In this document: piece after piece, positions 1-10,900 of the stretch | Numbering within the stretch: position 1 is the stretch's first letter | How the letters are laid out: each line of letters begins with the position of its first letter | Origin: Oscheius sp. JU75 | Taxonomy: Eukaryota; Nematoda; Chromadorea; Rhabditida; Rhabditidae | DNA length: 64,000 nucleotides | Assembly: GCA_037178855.1 (NCBI GenBank) | Contig: JASJZC010000001.1 | Location: forward strand, 5,146,001-5,210,000 | Reading direction: 5' to 3' | Notes under the pieces: generated by a model | What the model saw: the letters and a program-made list of their open reading frames with translations, nothing else | What the model was told of the DNA's origin: nothing | Databases searched by the model: none | Made by a program: the position numbers and the translations under genes

Positions 1-1369
1 GATCTTTCAAATACTATTTGGTTCAAAGCAGTACGCGAAATAAGACATTTGATATGGGACTCTCTCTCTCCTGTAATTGGAAGCCCCAATGATCGGCATC
101 AAATTTAAGTGGAATCATAACGAATACCTAAAAATTGTTCCAAACAAACTATAAAAAGTCTTTTTTTAACAAAAAAAACTTTCAGAAGACGTCGGATGTC
201 AAAGCAGCGCGAGAGCGTGGAGCTTTCCCAGCTGGGTAGGTCTATCCATTTCTCCTTTTGAAAAGTACTTATTGGTCTCTGTTCCCAGTCGCGCGCCCTT
301 CTGCCAATGACATCTTAGCGCGCAAAAGCCGTCCAGCACACAGCCGGAGACCACCCGGACTCGTGCCAAGATATTATGATCTCTTCATCCTTAGGACTGT
401 TTAGACTCCTCGTAGACTACAGAATATCTGACTACGAGAGAGAAACTATGCGCCTCACAAGATATAGACCCTTGTGTTCGGCCAAAAGAACGCCTTTGTT
501 TGTCACCTCGACGACAAAGATCACAAAGAGCTCTGCCGGCTAAGATGAAAGACTTTGCCATACCTCATAGTTTTCCATATACCTAGTGGACTGCACCCAG
601 TCCCCGCGGATCTAATTAGATTGGCGGCTCCGCAAAATTCTAAACCCAGTAATGGCCTTTTCATCAGAGTCTAATCTATCTCTCGACTGAAAGAGAGAAT
701 GCAGACTCGGGTTTCCCAGGGTGACGAGAATTGAATTGATAATAATGAGTCGTCTTGTTAGATGAGGAACTTTTCCAAATGTTGCGGGATTTACGACCTG
801 ACTCACAAAAGAAATGTCTCGATTCGAATTGCATCCAATAGGGAGACCCCTAGGTAAACACGTGTTCCGCCGAAATTTTTTTGGCATCAAAATTCGCCAC
901 CGGAAATCTGGCGTTTTTGTTGTCGTTTACGTGGGGGAAGTCAAGCAGCTTAGCGGGTTCGATGTTGCAAAGGGCTCCGGAGGGAAGATCTCGTTCGAAA
1001 ACACTTCCAGGTGTTAGAACGGTCATAAATTTCAGTTCGAGATAAGATTAATGGACAATTTTATGGAGGGTCGCCTTTTCGAGACATTCATAAAGTCAAA
1101 AATCACTTGTCTTGGAGACGGCTCAATTCGGAGATCAAAGCGGCACAACTGTTAAAGCTCGACTTTTTTCTTTTACGGAGACCCGAACAATCTGAGCGAA
1201 AATGTTGCAGACTTACAATACTAATGGCCGATTACTTAGTTATGCAACAAAGACAAACACAAAAAGAGTTCCTGCCAACAAAGGTTCTAGAAATGGGACG
1301 GTACGGGTGAATCAGAGTGAAGTAAACTGTTTTCAATTGTAGATGAAGAGAAGCCAATAAATTAGACAC
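1..1369. other. Upstream region without a recognised gene
   Basis: Only short open frames occur here on both strands, none with a recognisable domain or a convincing exon chain. The right-hand part probably holds the promoter, 5' UTR or an undetected first exon of the SLC4 gene that follows. An acceptor-like TTCAATTGTAG lies near 1342. Confidence 0.4.
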
Positions 1370-4300
1370 ATGGACAGTGCTTATGGTTTGTGGGGCGGGG
1401 CGAACTGTGTCGGCTGTCATTGTACCGCTCTCCCCTCTCTTCGCGATAAAGCTGCCTCCTCCCCAATGCCGCCACCCGACGGCATGGATTCTTTTGATGA
1501 GAGAGAACTCAAGTCTAGACACCATTCCGAGCCACACCGCAATCCCCATCGTCTCAGCAATGCCGATCAGTACATGTTTGGTTCGTAGACTTTTTTGACT
1601 GGAACAGACCAAAACTCAAATCTTTTATTCTTTAATTGATATATTTTAGCTCCCGGAACTCGGGTCATGTTCCTGCTCAAGGAGAAGGAAGACGTACCGG
1701 CCATCTTCACGGAAATGGGTGAACTGAGCGACAAAGAATGGCGGGAGACGGCTCGTTGGGTCAAGTTTGAGGAGGACGTCGAACAAGGTTCTTTTTTTCT
1801 TTCATTCCTGTTCAAAGTACCTTTTAGGCGGAAACAGATGGTCCAAACCTCACGTAGCAACCCTGTCTCTGCACTCCCTCTTCGAGCTTCGTAGCTGTCT
1901 CAACACTGGCGTATATCTCAGAGACTATCCCAATTCCGACTTGGACAGCATTTATGGCGAGTCTATTCTGTTCAAAATACCTTTGGCGGCGTGTTAGTTT
2001 ACGACTAGAGTTATCACCTGGCTGTTTTCCTTATTATCTTTTTGGAGGGTGCGAAGGGAGTGAACCTTATCTTGCAAGTTATCTCTAAAGGTGGCAGACA
2101 GAGGCGAGAGCTGTAGTCCTTTGGAACACCCGAGTATATTATGCCTTTTCCAAATGATCCATCATCTCAGTTACTCTTACAAATAGTTAGCAGAACTGTT
2201 CAATCACTCCTTCATACTAAAACAACATTGTGGTCCTCTTATCACTAATTTTGAACTGTTCCCGACCTCGAGACGTCAAAAGAGCCGCGTTCTCTCAGAG
2301 ATATCACTGTCCTTTTCAAAACTTTGTTGACAGTCCGGCTTCGTCTGTTTTGGAACTTTTGCAGAGAAAGGCGACCCGGTGCCAATGTCAACTGCTCTCT
2401 AGATCCTCCGCGGAATCAGACGCCATGTGCGCAAAAATCAAGTAAACACTTGACAGAGGGCTTGCTCCGTCGGGCTTCCTGATAGCTTATTATTTGATAC
2501 CAGCCGTGAAAGACACATTCCAGAGGCCATCACCGATGAGTTCCTTGCTGTCAACTCCATCCTGCCTGACATGCGCGACGAGCTCTTGGAAGTGCTTCAT
2601 CGCAAACACGTCCATCAGTACGAACAGGCCAAGAAGAACGGAGCTGGCGGTGAAAAAGCAGGTGGCTTCCTCTCGACAGTCCGCTCAATCTCGGATATTG
2701 GAAAGTCCCTCTCCCATGGAAAGAATCTGGGTAAGACTGAGGAGCGTCCCGTACAGCCAGCTGTCTCTGGACCGAACCTCGAGTTGCCGAAGGTGGAGAG
2801 TCTTCCGAAAGACATGCAGAAGGATGGCAGTTCTTTGGATATCAGCAAGGGAAATACACACTTTCTGAAAAAGTTGCCGGTTAATGTTCACGCTTGCAAT
2901 GTGCTGATTGGAGAAGTCGACTTCCTGACTCATCACATCTCTGCTTTCATTCGACTGAAAGAGCCTACCGTGCTTGGAGATATGACCGAAGTCCCAGTTC
3001 CGACCAAGTTCATCTTCCTCCTTCTCGGACCCCGTGGAAATGGAGCCAACTACAGGGAAATCGGAAGAGCTATTGCCACTCTCATGGCTGACGAGGTGAA
3101 CTTTTCATCATTCTTTCACAAACAATATTCAGATCTTCCACAGTGTCGCCTATAATGCTCAATCACCCGACGATCTGCTGGCCGGAGTCGACGAGTTCCT
3201 AGACCAAGCCACAGTCCTCCCTCCTGGTGAATGGGATCCGAATATTCGGATAGAACCTCCCAATCAAATACCCTCACAGGAGAAGAGAAAACAGGTAACA
3301 GTCTAATCATATTCTCTTCAAAAAGTATCTATAGCAAGGAAAAGAGCTCCTGCTGAGTATGGAGAACGTCGAGAAGCAGAAGCCTCCGAAGAAGGTAGAG
3401 ATCGAGGAAGAGGAGGGACATGGAAACGACCCAGCTCTCAAAAGAACTGGTCGTCTTTTCGGAGGACTCATGCTCGATATCAAGCGGAAGGCTCCTCACT
3501 ACGTGTCCGACTTCACAGATGCCTTCAACATGCAGTGTGTGGCCACAGTATGCTTCATGTATTTCGCTCTCTTGGCCCCAATTGTCACCTTTGGCGGCCT
3601 GTTGGAAGAGGCTACTCATCAGAGAATGGCCGCCATGGAGAATCTCTTTGGCGGATCGATCTGCGGAATCGTGTACCATCTCTTGGCTGGACAACCCTTG
3701 ACTATTATTGGATCTACCGGACCTGTTCTGGTCTTCGAGACTATCGTCTTTGATATGTGCACAAGGATGGGATTCAACTTCTTGAGCTTCCGACTTTGGG
3801 TGAGTTTTCACTTTGAATTTTGTGACGAAAGTATTCAGATTTACCTGTGGACGGCTCTGATCCTCTTCATCACGGTCGTTACCGATATGAGTTCCTTGGT
3901 CAGCTATATCACCCGTTTCACTGAGGAGTCCTTCGCCTGTCTCATCGCCGTCATTTTCATCTACGAGGCCATCATGAAGTTGTGGAAGATCAAGGCACAG
4001 AACGAGGTCATCAACTTCTCCAGGACTGTTACCAACGGAACATGCTATTGTGTCCCTCCCATGAACCAGAGTTTGTCTCTTTTCAAAACCAAACAGGCAA
4101 AACTTTTAGAAGTTCCCTTTTCGAAAGCCGCAGACATCATTTTCAGACAGAACTGGACCATTCCGCACAATGAGACCTTCGTCGACTATACTCAGGTACC
4201 TCATTTTCAACATTTTGTAGCGAAAGTATAGGCCAACCTCGCCCAGTGCAGAGCGATTGGTGGAGGTTTTGAGGGCAACTCTTGCTACGAGCTCTATGAT

Positions 4301-5889
4301 CGCTTTCTTATGTCTGTCTGTCTGGCCGTCGGAACCTTCTTCTTGGCCATCACTCTGAAGAAAATGAGAAACACTTGCTACTTCCCCTCCAAGGTCCGTC
4401 AAATCGCCTCGGACTTTGCCGTCATGATCGCCATCTGTCTGATGACTGTTCTCGATCACGCTGTCGGTGTCAACACTCCGAAACTCTACGTTCCTCACGA
4501 ATTCAGAGTCAGTTCATTTCTATTCTTCAAAACAAATTCTTTTAGCCAACCTGGGAAGGACGTGGCTGGTTTATTCCCCTCTTCGATGGCAATCCTTATT
4601 GGTCAGCTGGTCTGGCCATTTTGCCCGCTCTTCTGGCCTGTATCCTCATCTTCATGGACCAACAGATCACGACTGTAATCGTCAACAGGAAAGAGAACAA
4701 GCTGAAGAAGGGTTGTGGTTACCATCTCGATCTGATGGTCTTGTCCTGTTTGATTGTCTTGAACGGAATCATGGGTCTGCCTGTCTTCGTAGCAGCTACA
4801 GTCTTAGCCTTGAACCACATCAACTCGTTGAAGATGGAAAGCGAGTGTCAGGCTCCGGGAGAAGTCGCCCAGTTCGTGGGAGTACGGTGAGTCTGAGAGT
4901 GGGTAAAGTGGATGAGGATGTTCCAGAGAGCAGCGCCTAACCGGCATCGTGACTTTCATCCTGCTCGGATTCTCAGTCATGTTCACCAAAGTCCTCGGTC
5001 TGATTCCGATGCCAGTTCTCTACGGAGTCTTCCTTTTCATGGGTGTTTCTCCACTCGGCGGAATCCAGCTCTTCGACCGTTTCCTGCTCTTCCTCATGCC
5101 CATGAAATACCAACCGGACACCATCTACATCCGTCACGTTCCTATCAGACGAATTCACCTTTTCACCGTCTGTCAATTGACCTGCTTCGCCCTTCTCTGG
5201 ACTGTCAAGTCAATCAAGTCCACCTCCATCCTTTTCCCCATCATGGTTCGTTGTGCTCTTTCCCCAAACACGGTACATTTCAGCTGGTGGTCATGGTGGC
5301 TGTCCGAAAAGTAATCGAGCGATTCTTCACTGCCAGCGACCTTAAGTATCTCGACGATCCTATGCCCGATTTCCATTTGAGAAAGAAGGAAGACTTGAAG
5401 AGGCGTCAGAGCGAGGTAACCTATTCCTTTTCTCGTCTAGCGGTTTTTATAGGCGTTCAATGGCGACGAGATCGAGTTGGAGGAGAACCAGGCGACAATC
5501 CATGCTGTCAAGACAGAGGCCCATCTCCACATTCCAATGGCTTCCGGAAATGTGATCAAGATTCCCTTGGCTGCCATCCAAGAACCATCGCATTCGATCA
5601 ACATGACCAAGGAGGTCAACAGTAGTGGAATCTACAAGCACATCCAGTACAACGATTCCAAGGCTAGTCTCGGCAGTCCCAGGAGTCAGGGCAGCACCAA
5701 ACAGTGAGTTCTTGAACTGTATCGGCAAAAATTCTTTTCAGACCAGACAGTGCTCCATTGGAATCGCCGGAAGAGGATGAGGACGCGATAATGATAAAGG
5801 TCATCCGTCCATCTCCTCATGGCTCCAACACCAACATTTCCGAAAGTCAACCCCTTCTAAAGGACAAAGACAAACAGAATCCAGTCTAA
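1370..5889 (+). CDS. SLC4-family sodium-coupled bicarbonate transporter (NBCn1/NDCBE-like)
   Basis: Plasma-membrane bicarbonate transporter of the SLC4A7/8/10 type, which moves HCO3- with Na+ to control intracellular pH. The cytoplasmic N domain is visible in the exon from 1651 ([15 protein letters not shown], then [11 protein letters not shown]) and the next ([20 protein letters not shown]). The membrane domain begins with [18 protein letters not shown] near 3445, followed by [17 protein letters not shown], the family motif [12 protein letters not shown] near 4700, [14 protein letters not shown] and [14 protein letters not shown]. The extracellular loop around 4060-4190 has several N-glycosylation sequons. 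Introns are about 40 bp. The frame is open back to an ATG at 1370, with another at 1484, so the start is uncertain. About 550 bp (1960-2505) could not be resolved into exons. The tail ends in an acidic, Ser-rich segment before TAA. Family is sure; Na+ dependence is inferred from resemblance. Confidence 0.92.
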
Positions 5890-6194
5890 CCGTCGTCTTT
5901 TCCGTTTTTACCTTTCCCTTCTCCCGGTCCGCCGTTCAGCTACTCGGGTTATAAATTTGATCTATTTCTTCCTTCCTAAACCCCTTTCCCCACTCAAAGT
6001 TTGAGCAGGCTTTAAGTTTTTGTTCTTCCGTTCTAGTGTGTGCAACTTCCAAAAAGTTAATAATTACCTGCACAATTTTAGAAGAGATGTTCTATTATGT
6101 TTCATTTTTCATTTTTAATAAAGTCCTTTCTGGTCAAAATACCCGATTTTTATCCGTAAAGTACAAAATGTGAAAGAGATGTTACAAAAGGAGA
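5890..6194. other. 3' UTR between convergent SLC4 and CDK10 genes
   Basis: Pyrimidine-rich noncoding sequence. It holds the SLC4 3' UTR and poly(A) signal; no further gene is seen. Confidence 0.6.
6117..6122 (+). promoter_or_regulatory. Poly(A) signal AATAAA of the SLC4 gene
   Basis: Canonical AATAAA about 230 bp past the TAA stop of the SLC4 gene, in noncoding AT-rich sequence and on the correct strand. Confidence 0.65.
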
Positions 6195-7652
6195 TCACTT
6201 TGAGGCTTTTCTTGGGATAATGGGAATCAGCGAGGGACGACAGGCTCTCGGCTCGGCCTGTGTTTGATAAAATACATAGGTTACACGAAAAAGGTGATTA
6301 CCTTGAAATATGGGTGTTCCAGTGCTTGAATGGCCGTCATTCTTTTGGCCGGATTGTAAATGAAACATCTTTGCATGAAGTCGATGGCGTCCAGAGAGTG
6401 CTTCTCGAACCGTTTCTACTTTTTTTGCATTGAGAAACTGAAAAATCTTACCGCTAGCAAATTATGGGGATTCAGGTTGAGATTGAGGTCCTTGCACACG
6501 GGCATATTGGGATAGTCTGGCCAAATTTCTGCCGTCGGGGAGCCCAACAAGTCGGAAATTGCACTGATCTGTAAAAGAACAGCTTCAAAGGAAAAAGATT
6601 GACTACCATTTTGAATTCGCTGTCGTGTGGGAAGAGCGGTTGATGGAGGAGAAGTTCACCCATGATACAACCAACGGGCCAGATGTCGACTCCTTCGGTC
6701 TGCGTTTTCGAGCCAAGAAGAAGTTCCATTGACCGATACCATAGAGTGACAACTCGAGGAGTAGCTGGTACTTGGCTGTTGAAGGCTCGAGCCAGACCGA
6801 AATCGGCCAATTTCAGAATTCCACCTTGTTTTAGCAGAATGTTCGAAGTCTTTTAAAATGATGACTTTGGTGAAGAACAATAAGGTTACCTTAATATCTC
6901 TGTGCAGAAAACGCATCTCGTGAATGTAGGCCAGGGCTCTCAACAACTGCAGAATGAGACATTTCGATTGTTGTTCCATGAAAGAGTGAGACATCGCGTC
7001 AAGGATGGCAGCCAAATCCGTGTCACAGTACTCCATCACAATAAAGACGCCGTCGAAATCGCGAGTGGCACATGTCTAAAGCTTCGTATCCAGCTAATAA
7101 AAACAGGAAGAAAACCTCAATAAGACTGACGATATTCTCGTGTTTGAGCTGTTTCAAGATGTTAATTTCTCGAATGACGGAGAGAGGCACGCCGGAGAGA
7201 TCGTACTGGTCCTGGGTGATTTTCATCATCTTCAAAGCGACTCGTTCGCCCGTTTCCTTGTGTTTTCCCTCGTACACTTTTCCATAGGTCCCGGCTCCGA
7301 GACAGCTCCCGATTTTCTGGTAATGATGGACTGGAGTCGTGTCTCCGTAACCGTAATCTCGCTAAAAGCAGCCTTTTTGTATTTGACAACAAGAAAACAC
7401 ACCGCGTGGACTGTTCTCTGCTGGAGATCGACGATCGAAGTGTAGACGAGAGCTCTTTCTGGTCGTTCGTCTTCCCGCTCCTCTACCCGATTCGAGCTCC
7501 TCCTTTTTTGTTTTTTCTCCGGCGGTGTCGGAGTGTCTTCTTGTTCGATTAGAGCCATCAAGACTGAGTCTTCCTGTAAACCCATTCATACAGAGCGAGA
7601 GTACACACAAATTTGCTGATGCTAGTTTCAGAGTCCGGGACAATATGTCCAC
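6195..7652 (-). CDS. CDK10: Cyclin-dependent kinase 10-like protein kinase
   Basis: CMGC Ser/Thr kinase, most like CDK10, which pairs with cyclin M in animals. After a basic, charged N-terminus come the glycine loop [12 protein letters not shown], the catalytic lysine in [10 protein letters not shown], a PSTAIRE-equivalent helix [14 protein letters not shown], the catalytic loop LHRDIK and [10 protein letters not shown]. The C-terminal lobe has [19 protein letters not shown] and [17 protein letters not shown], and a short tail whose order of Cys, Pro and Arg resembles CDK10. The usual APE of the activation segment reads SME ([10 protein letters not shown], near 6720-6750). The start at 7652 needs a small first exon spliced onto the exon carrying MALIEQ; the ATG at 7558 is the alternative. 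CDK11 is the next-best match. Confidence 0.78.
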
Positions 7653-7999
7653 GGTCTCTGGAATTTAGAGCAAAAATAACTACCAGGATGGCAATAGCCA
7701 ACTTTTGAAGAACGTGAAATACAATGGAAGCCGTTTATTTAAAAAAACAAGTGAACTTTACGAGCAAAAAGAAAGAGGGAGAAAGAATTCCATTTTAGGG
7801 AAAGGTATATTATATTATGCACAGGGAGCATAAAGACGATAGAAGATTGAGACTCTTAAAGTTTGTGCTTATCGTTAGAAGCTTTAATATAGGAAAAACA
7901 GTGGAAAGATTTTTTCTGAGATAAGAAAGTGTAACTAAAAACTGGGGGAAAGTATGCCGGGGCGGAAAGAACCGAATAAGAGAGGAAGAATAAGGCGTC
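7653..7999. other. Intergenic region between CDK10 and the helicase gene
   Basis: AT-rich sequence with no supported exon. It should hold the CDK10 promoter (leftward gene) and the 3' UTR of the helicase gene. Confidence 0.5.
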
Positions 8000-10900
8000 T
8001 TAGCGATGGCCGACGGAACTGCTGTTCGAATTGTTGCTGGCGTTACAGCTACGCTTGAAGGCACTGTTAACGTAGGACTCTGTAGACAAACATAGAGTTC
8101 GGACAGAAGGCAAACATACTATTGTGATGCGTTCTTCCGACTGGCTTCTTGAATCGTCCAGGACGTTCCTGTTGTTGACCATTTTGTTCGTCCTGCTCTC
8201 CACTCGGATTGGCAGTAGATCTATACTGCAGATGCTGCTTGGTCTCGTTGTCTCCACCATTGGCGTATTTTCCACCGTTGTGATAGTCCTTCATGAACGG
8301 AACCTTCGTCGTTCTATGACCGGCTCTTCTTCTTCCGCTACTACCAGCATCCGAATACTCGGTGGAAGACGGCTCAAATAGCAATTTGAAACTCGAAATA
8401 AGCAAGGCGTACCTTGCCATACGTTCGGCTCACTTCATTTCTGCGAACGTCTCGGCCCTCATCTTGATTGATTCGTCCGAAAGAGCTGGCCTTGCGTTCG
8501 TTCTGGCTCTGTTCAGCCTTTGCCATCATCCTGGGTCGGTTGTAATCAGACCGCTGTGAAGCATCTTTCTGGCGGTTGCTCTATAAAACCGTTCCTAAGC
8601 AAGAAAATGTGGAAAACGTACAGAGTGCATGACAGGATCTGGAGGTGGGGAATCCTCCAGTGGTTGAGCTGCTTGCGGAGTCGGAGGATTGGATGTCGGG
8701 AAATAAAACGGAGAGAAGGTATTGTGGAAGTTAAAGCCGCCAGTGTCCCTCTTCTGATAGTCGCGAACATCGTCAGATCTCAGAGGCTGCTTCGCAGTCG
8801 AAGAGCTGCTCGGCAGAACGACATGCTGCAAACGACTGATGTAAGACGAAAAAGAAGAAAGACATACTCTCGCCTCCTCTGTGTTGTAAGCTCCACCGCC
8901 TGGGACCATATTTTGGTTCAATGGTACTTGAGGAGGGGGTGGAAGAGGGCGAATGAACTGTTGCAGAGGTTCTGGATGATGTTGCTGAGAACCACTTGGT
9001 TGAACAGGAGTCGGTTGTGGCGGCAGCTGTTGAGGATGTACAGGCTGTGCAAGGTTCTGATTCAACGACTGTGGCTGTTGGAAATTGTTGCCCTTCCTCA
9101 TCCCATTAGGTCTGTCGAAATTGCGGTAGTGATAGGAATCTTGTTGGTAGACGTCGATACTGTTCACATCCTTGAATCCTTGCTTTTGATGGTCATCATA
9201 CAGTACGTTGGCCAAAACTTCGAGCAAATCCTAAAAATGGAAATTGATTGTGACCGTCTTGACAACCTACATCATATTTGGGAGACTGTGTATGCAGCAG
9301 ATGCGGATGGGCTACGAATTCGTGGAAATACTGCATGATTTTGAAACGAAGTCTAAGCAGTGCTCTCAAACTCTGCAAGCTCAAAAAATAAGGAAGCGAC
9401 GAAAAGATCTTACAGCATGGGTTCCTTTGCAAGCCAGCCAATCCTCGATGACATAGACATGAAGAGAAGGAATACATCCGAATTCGGGTGTGATCTTATC
9501 GCCTCCGTCCTCTTCCAACAGGGCCTTTTCAACTTCGAGACTTTCCTGTTCGCAGATCAGGGTGAACTCCTTGATAGCTGACTGTTTCATGCGCAGACCG
9601 CCGATGATAAGAATGGCGGTCACAGGAGGAATCACAGTCACGGTCTTCAGCTGAAAACAAGGCGCTTGAAAACGAGAGATGTTTGACACAAACCGTTAGT
9701 CCCTCATCCAGCTGAGCTAGTTCTTGGTAGGCGAGATATTCGACAACCGGGCCATCTTGTGCCTGTTCTTTGCGGGCCATGGACAAAATTTGTCGCTTGA
9801 TGACAGACGACGGATGGAGACCGGCATTCTTCGTATCAGAGCTGAAAATCCTTTTGATTACAATAACAATAAAATAAACTACCTTGTCTTAATCTTTCTC
9901 AGTTTGGATCCAGCCTTCGTGAAACCAATTCCGGGGTAACATCCGGCAGCGATAGCAGCTTGAATCATTGGCCAGCTTCCAGAGTATTTGTTGTATTCCG
10001 GGTCGTTCAGAGCCTGGCTGGGGTCCTGGATCAGATTCGCTCTCCTCAGCTCGCTCAACAGCTGTTTGCGAATACCGATGATCATTTTCATAGCCGGATA
10101 ACTAATAAAATTGGTGCGACAGAAGTCTGCCTGCTTCCTGGAAGAGTCGAACTGGTTGATAGCTCTGAAAGCTTGTGAATGTTGACAGAACCGAAAAGAG
10201 TTCACCTCAGAAGAGCAAGATGATCAGAAAGGTCAGACTGGGCAAAACGTTCTCGGATCCTGTTGCAACGCTCACGATCATCCGGATGAGGAATGAGGAC
10301 TGAACTGGTGATATTTCAGAAGAAAAGACGAAACGTACAAGGATCTCTGTGTGATAGAGCTGCTACAAGTGTTACTGTTGGTTGGAGACATCTGAAGGCT
10401 AATCCGAAGAGAAGCATTCTAGCCAATTGGGGCTCCACTGGCAGTTTGGATATGAGCGTACCAAGGTCCGTCAGCTCGGCTTCTTTTTGAGGCAGGCACG
10501 GCAGATAGCTCTCAGCCAAATCGATGTCACTAGTACTGGCCTCCGAATACAAGGCTCCGAGTTGCTAAAACATGTTGAACTTCATTCAAAGAGCAAATAC
10601 CTCAAGAAATTCCATACTGTGATCAATGGCCGATGTTGGAGGCGGTTCTGGGGCCATGGAGAGGAATTCCTTCACACTCATCTTTTCCGGAGCGAAGAGT
10701 TTGGCATGGAGACAGACTTCCTGAAAAATAAAATCATATTTTATGAACCAACTAAGAACAAACGTGTATGGCAGCTCTCTGCATCTCGGCCTTCTGTGTT
10801 GGAGCCAGCAGTCCAAAGTCTTTTTGACTGTACAGACGGAAACAGAAACCTACTCGACAGCGTCCAGCTCGACCTAGAAGATGATGGTATGTTACAACTT

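Noticed and set aside
8124-9338. Several plus-strand frames over the helicase 3' half
   Set aside because: They lie antisense to well-supported helicase exons and show no domain.
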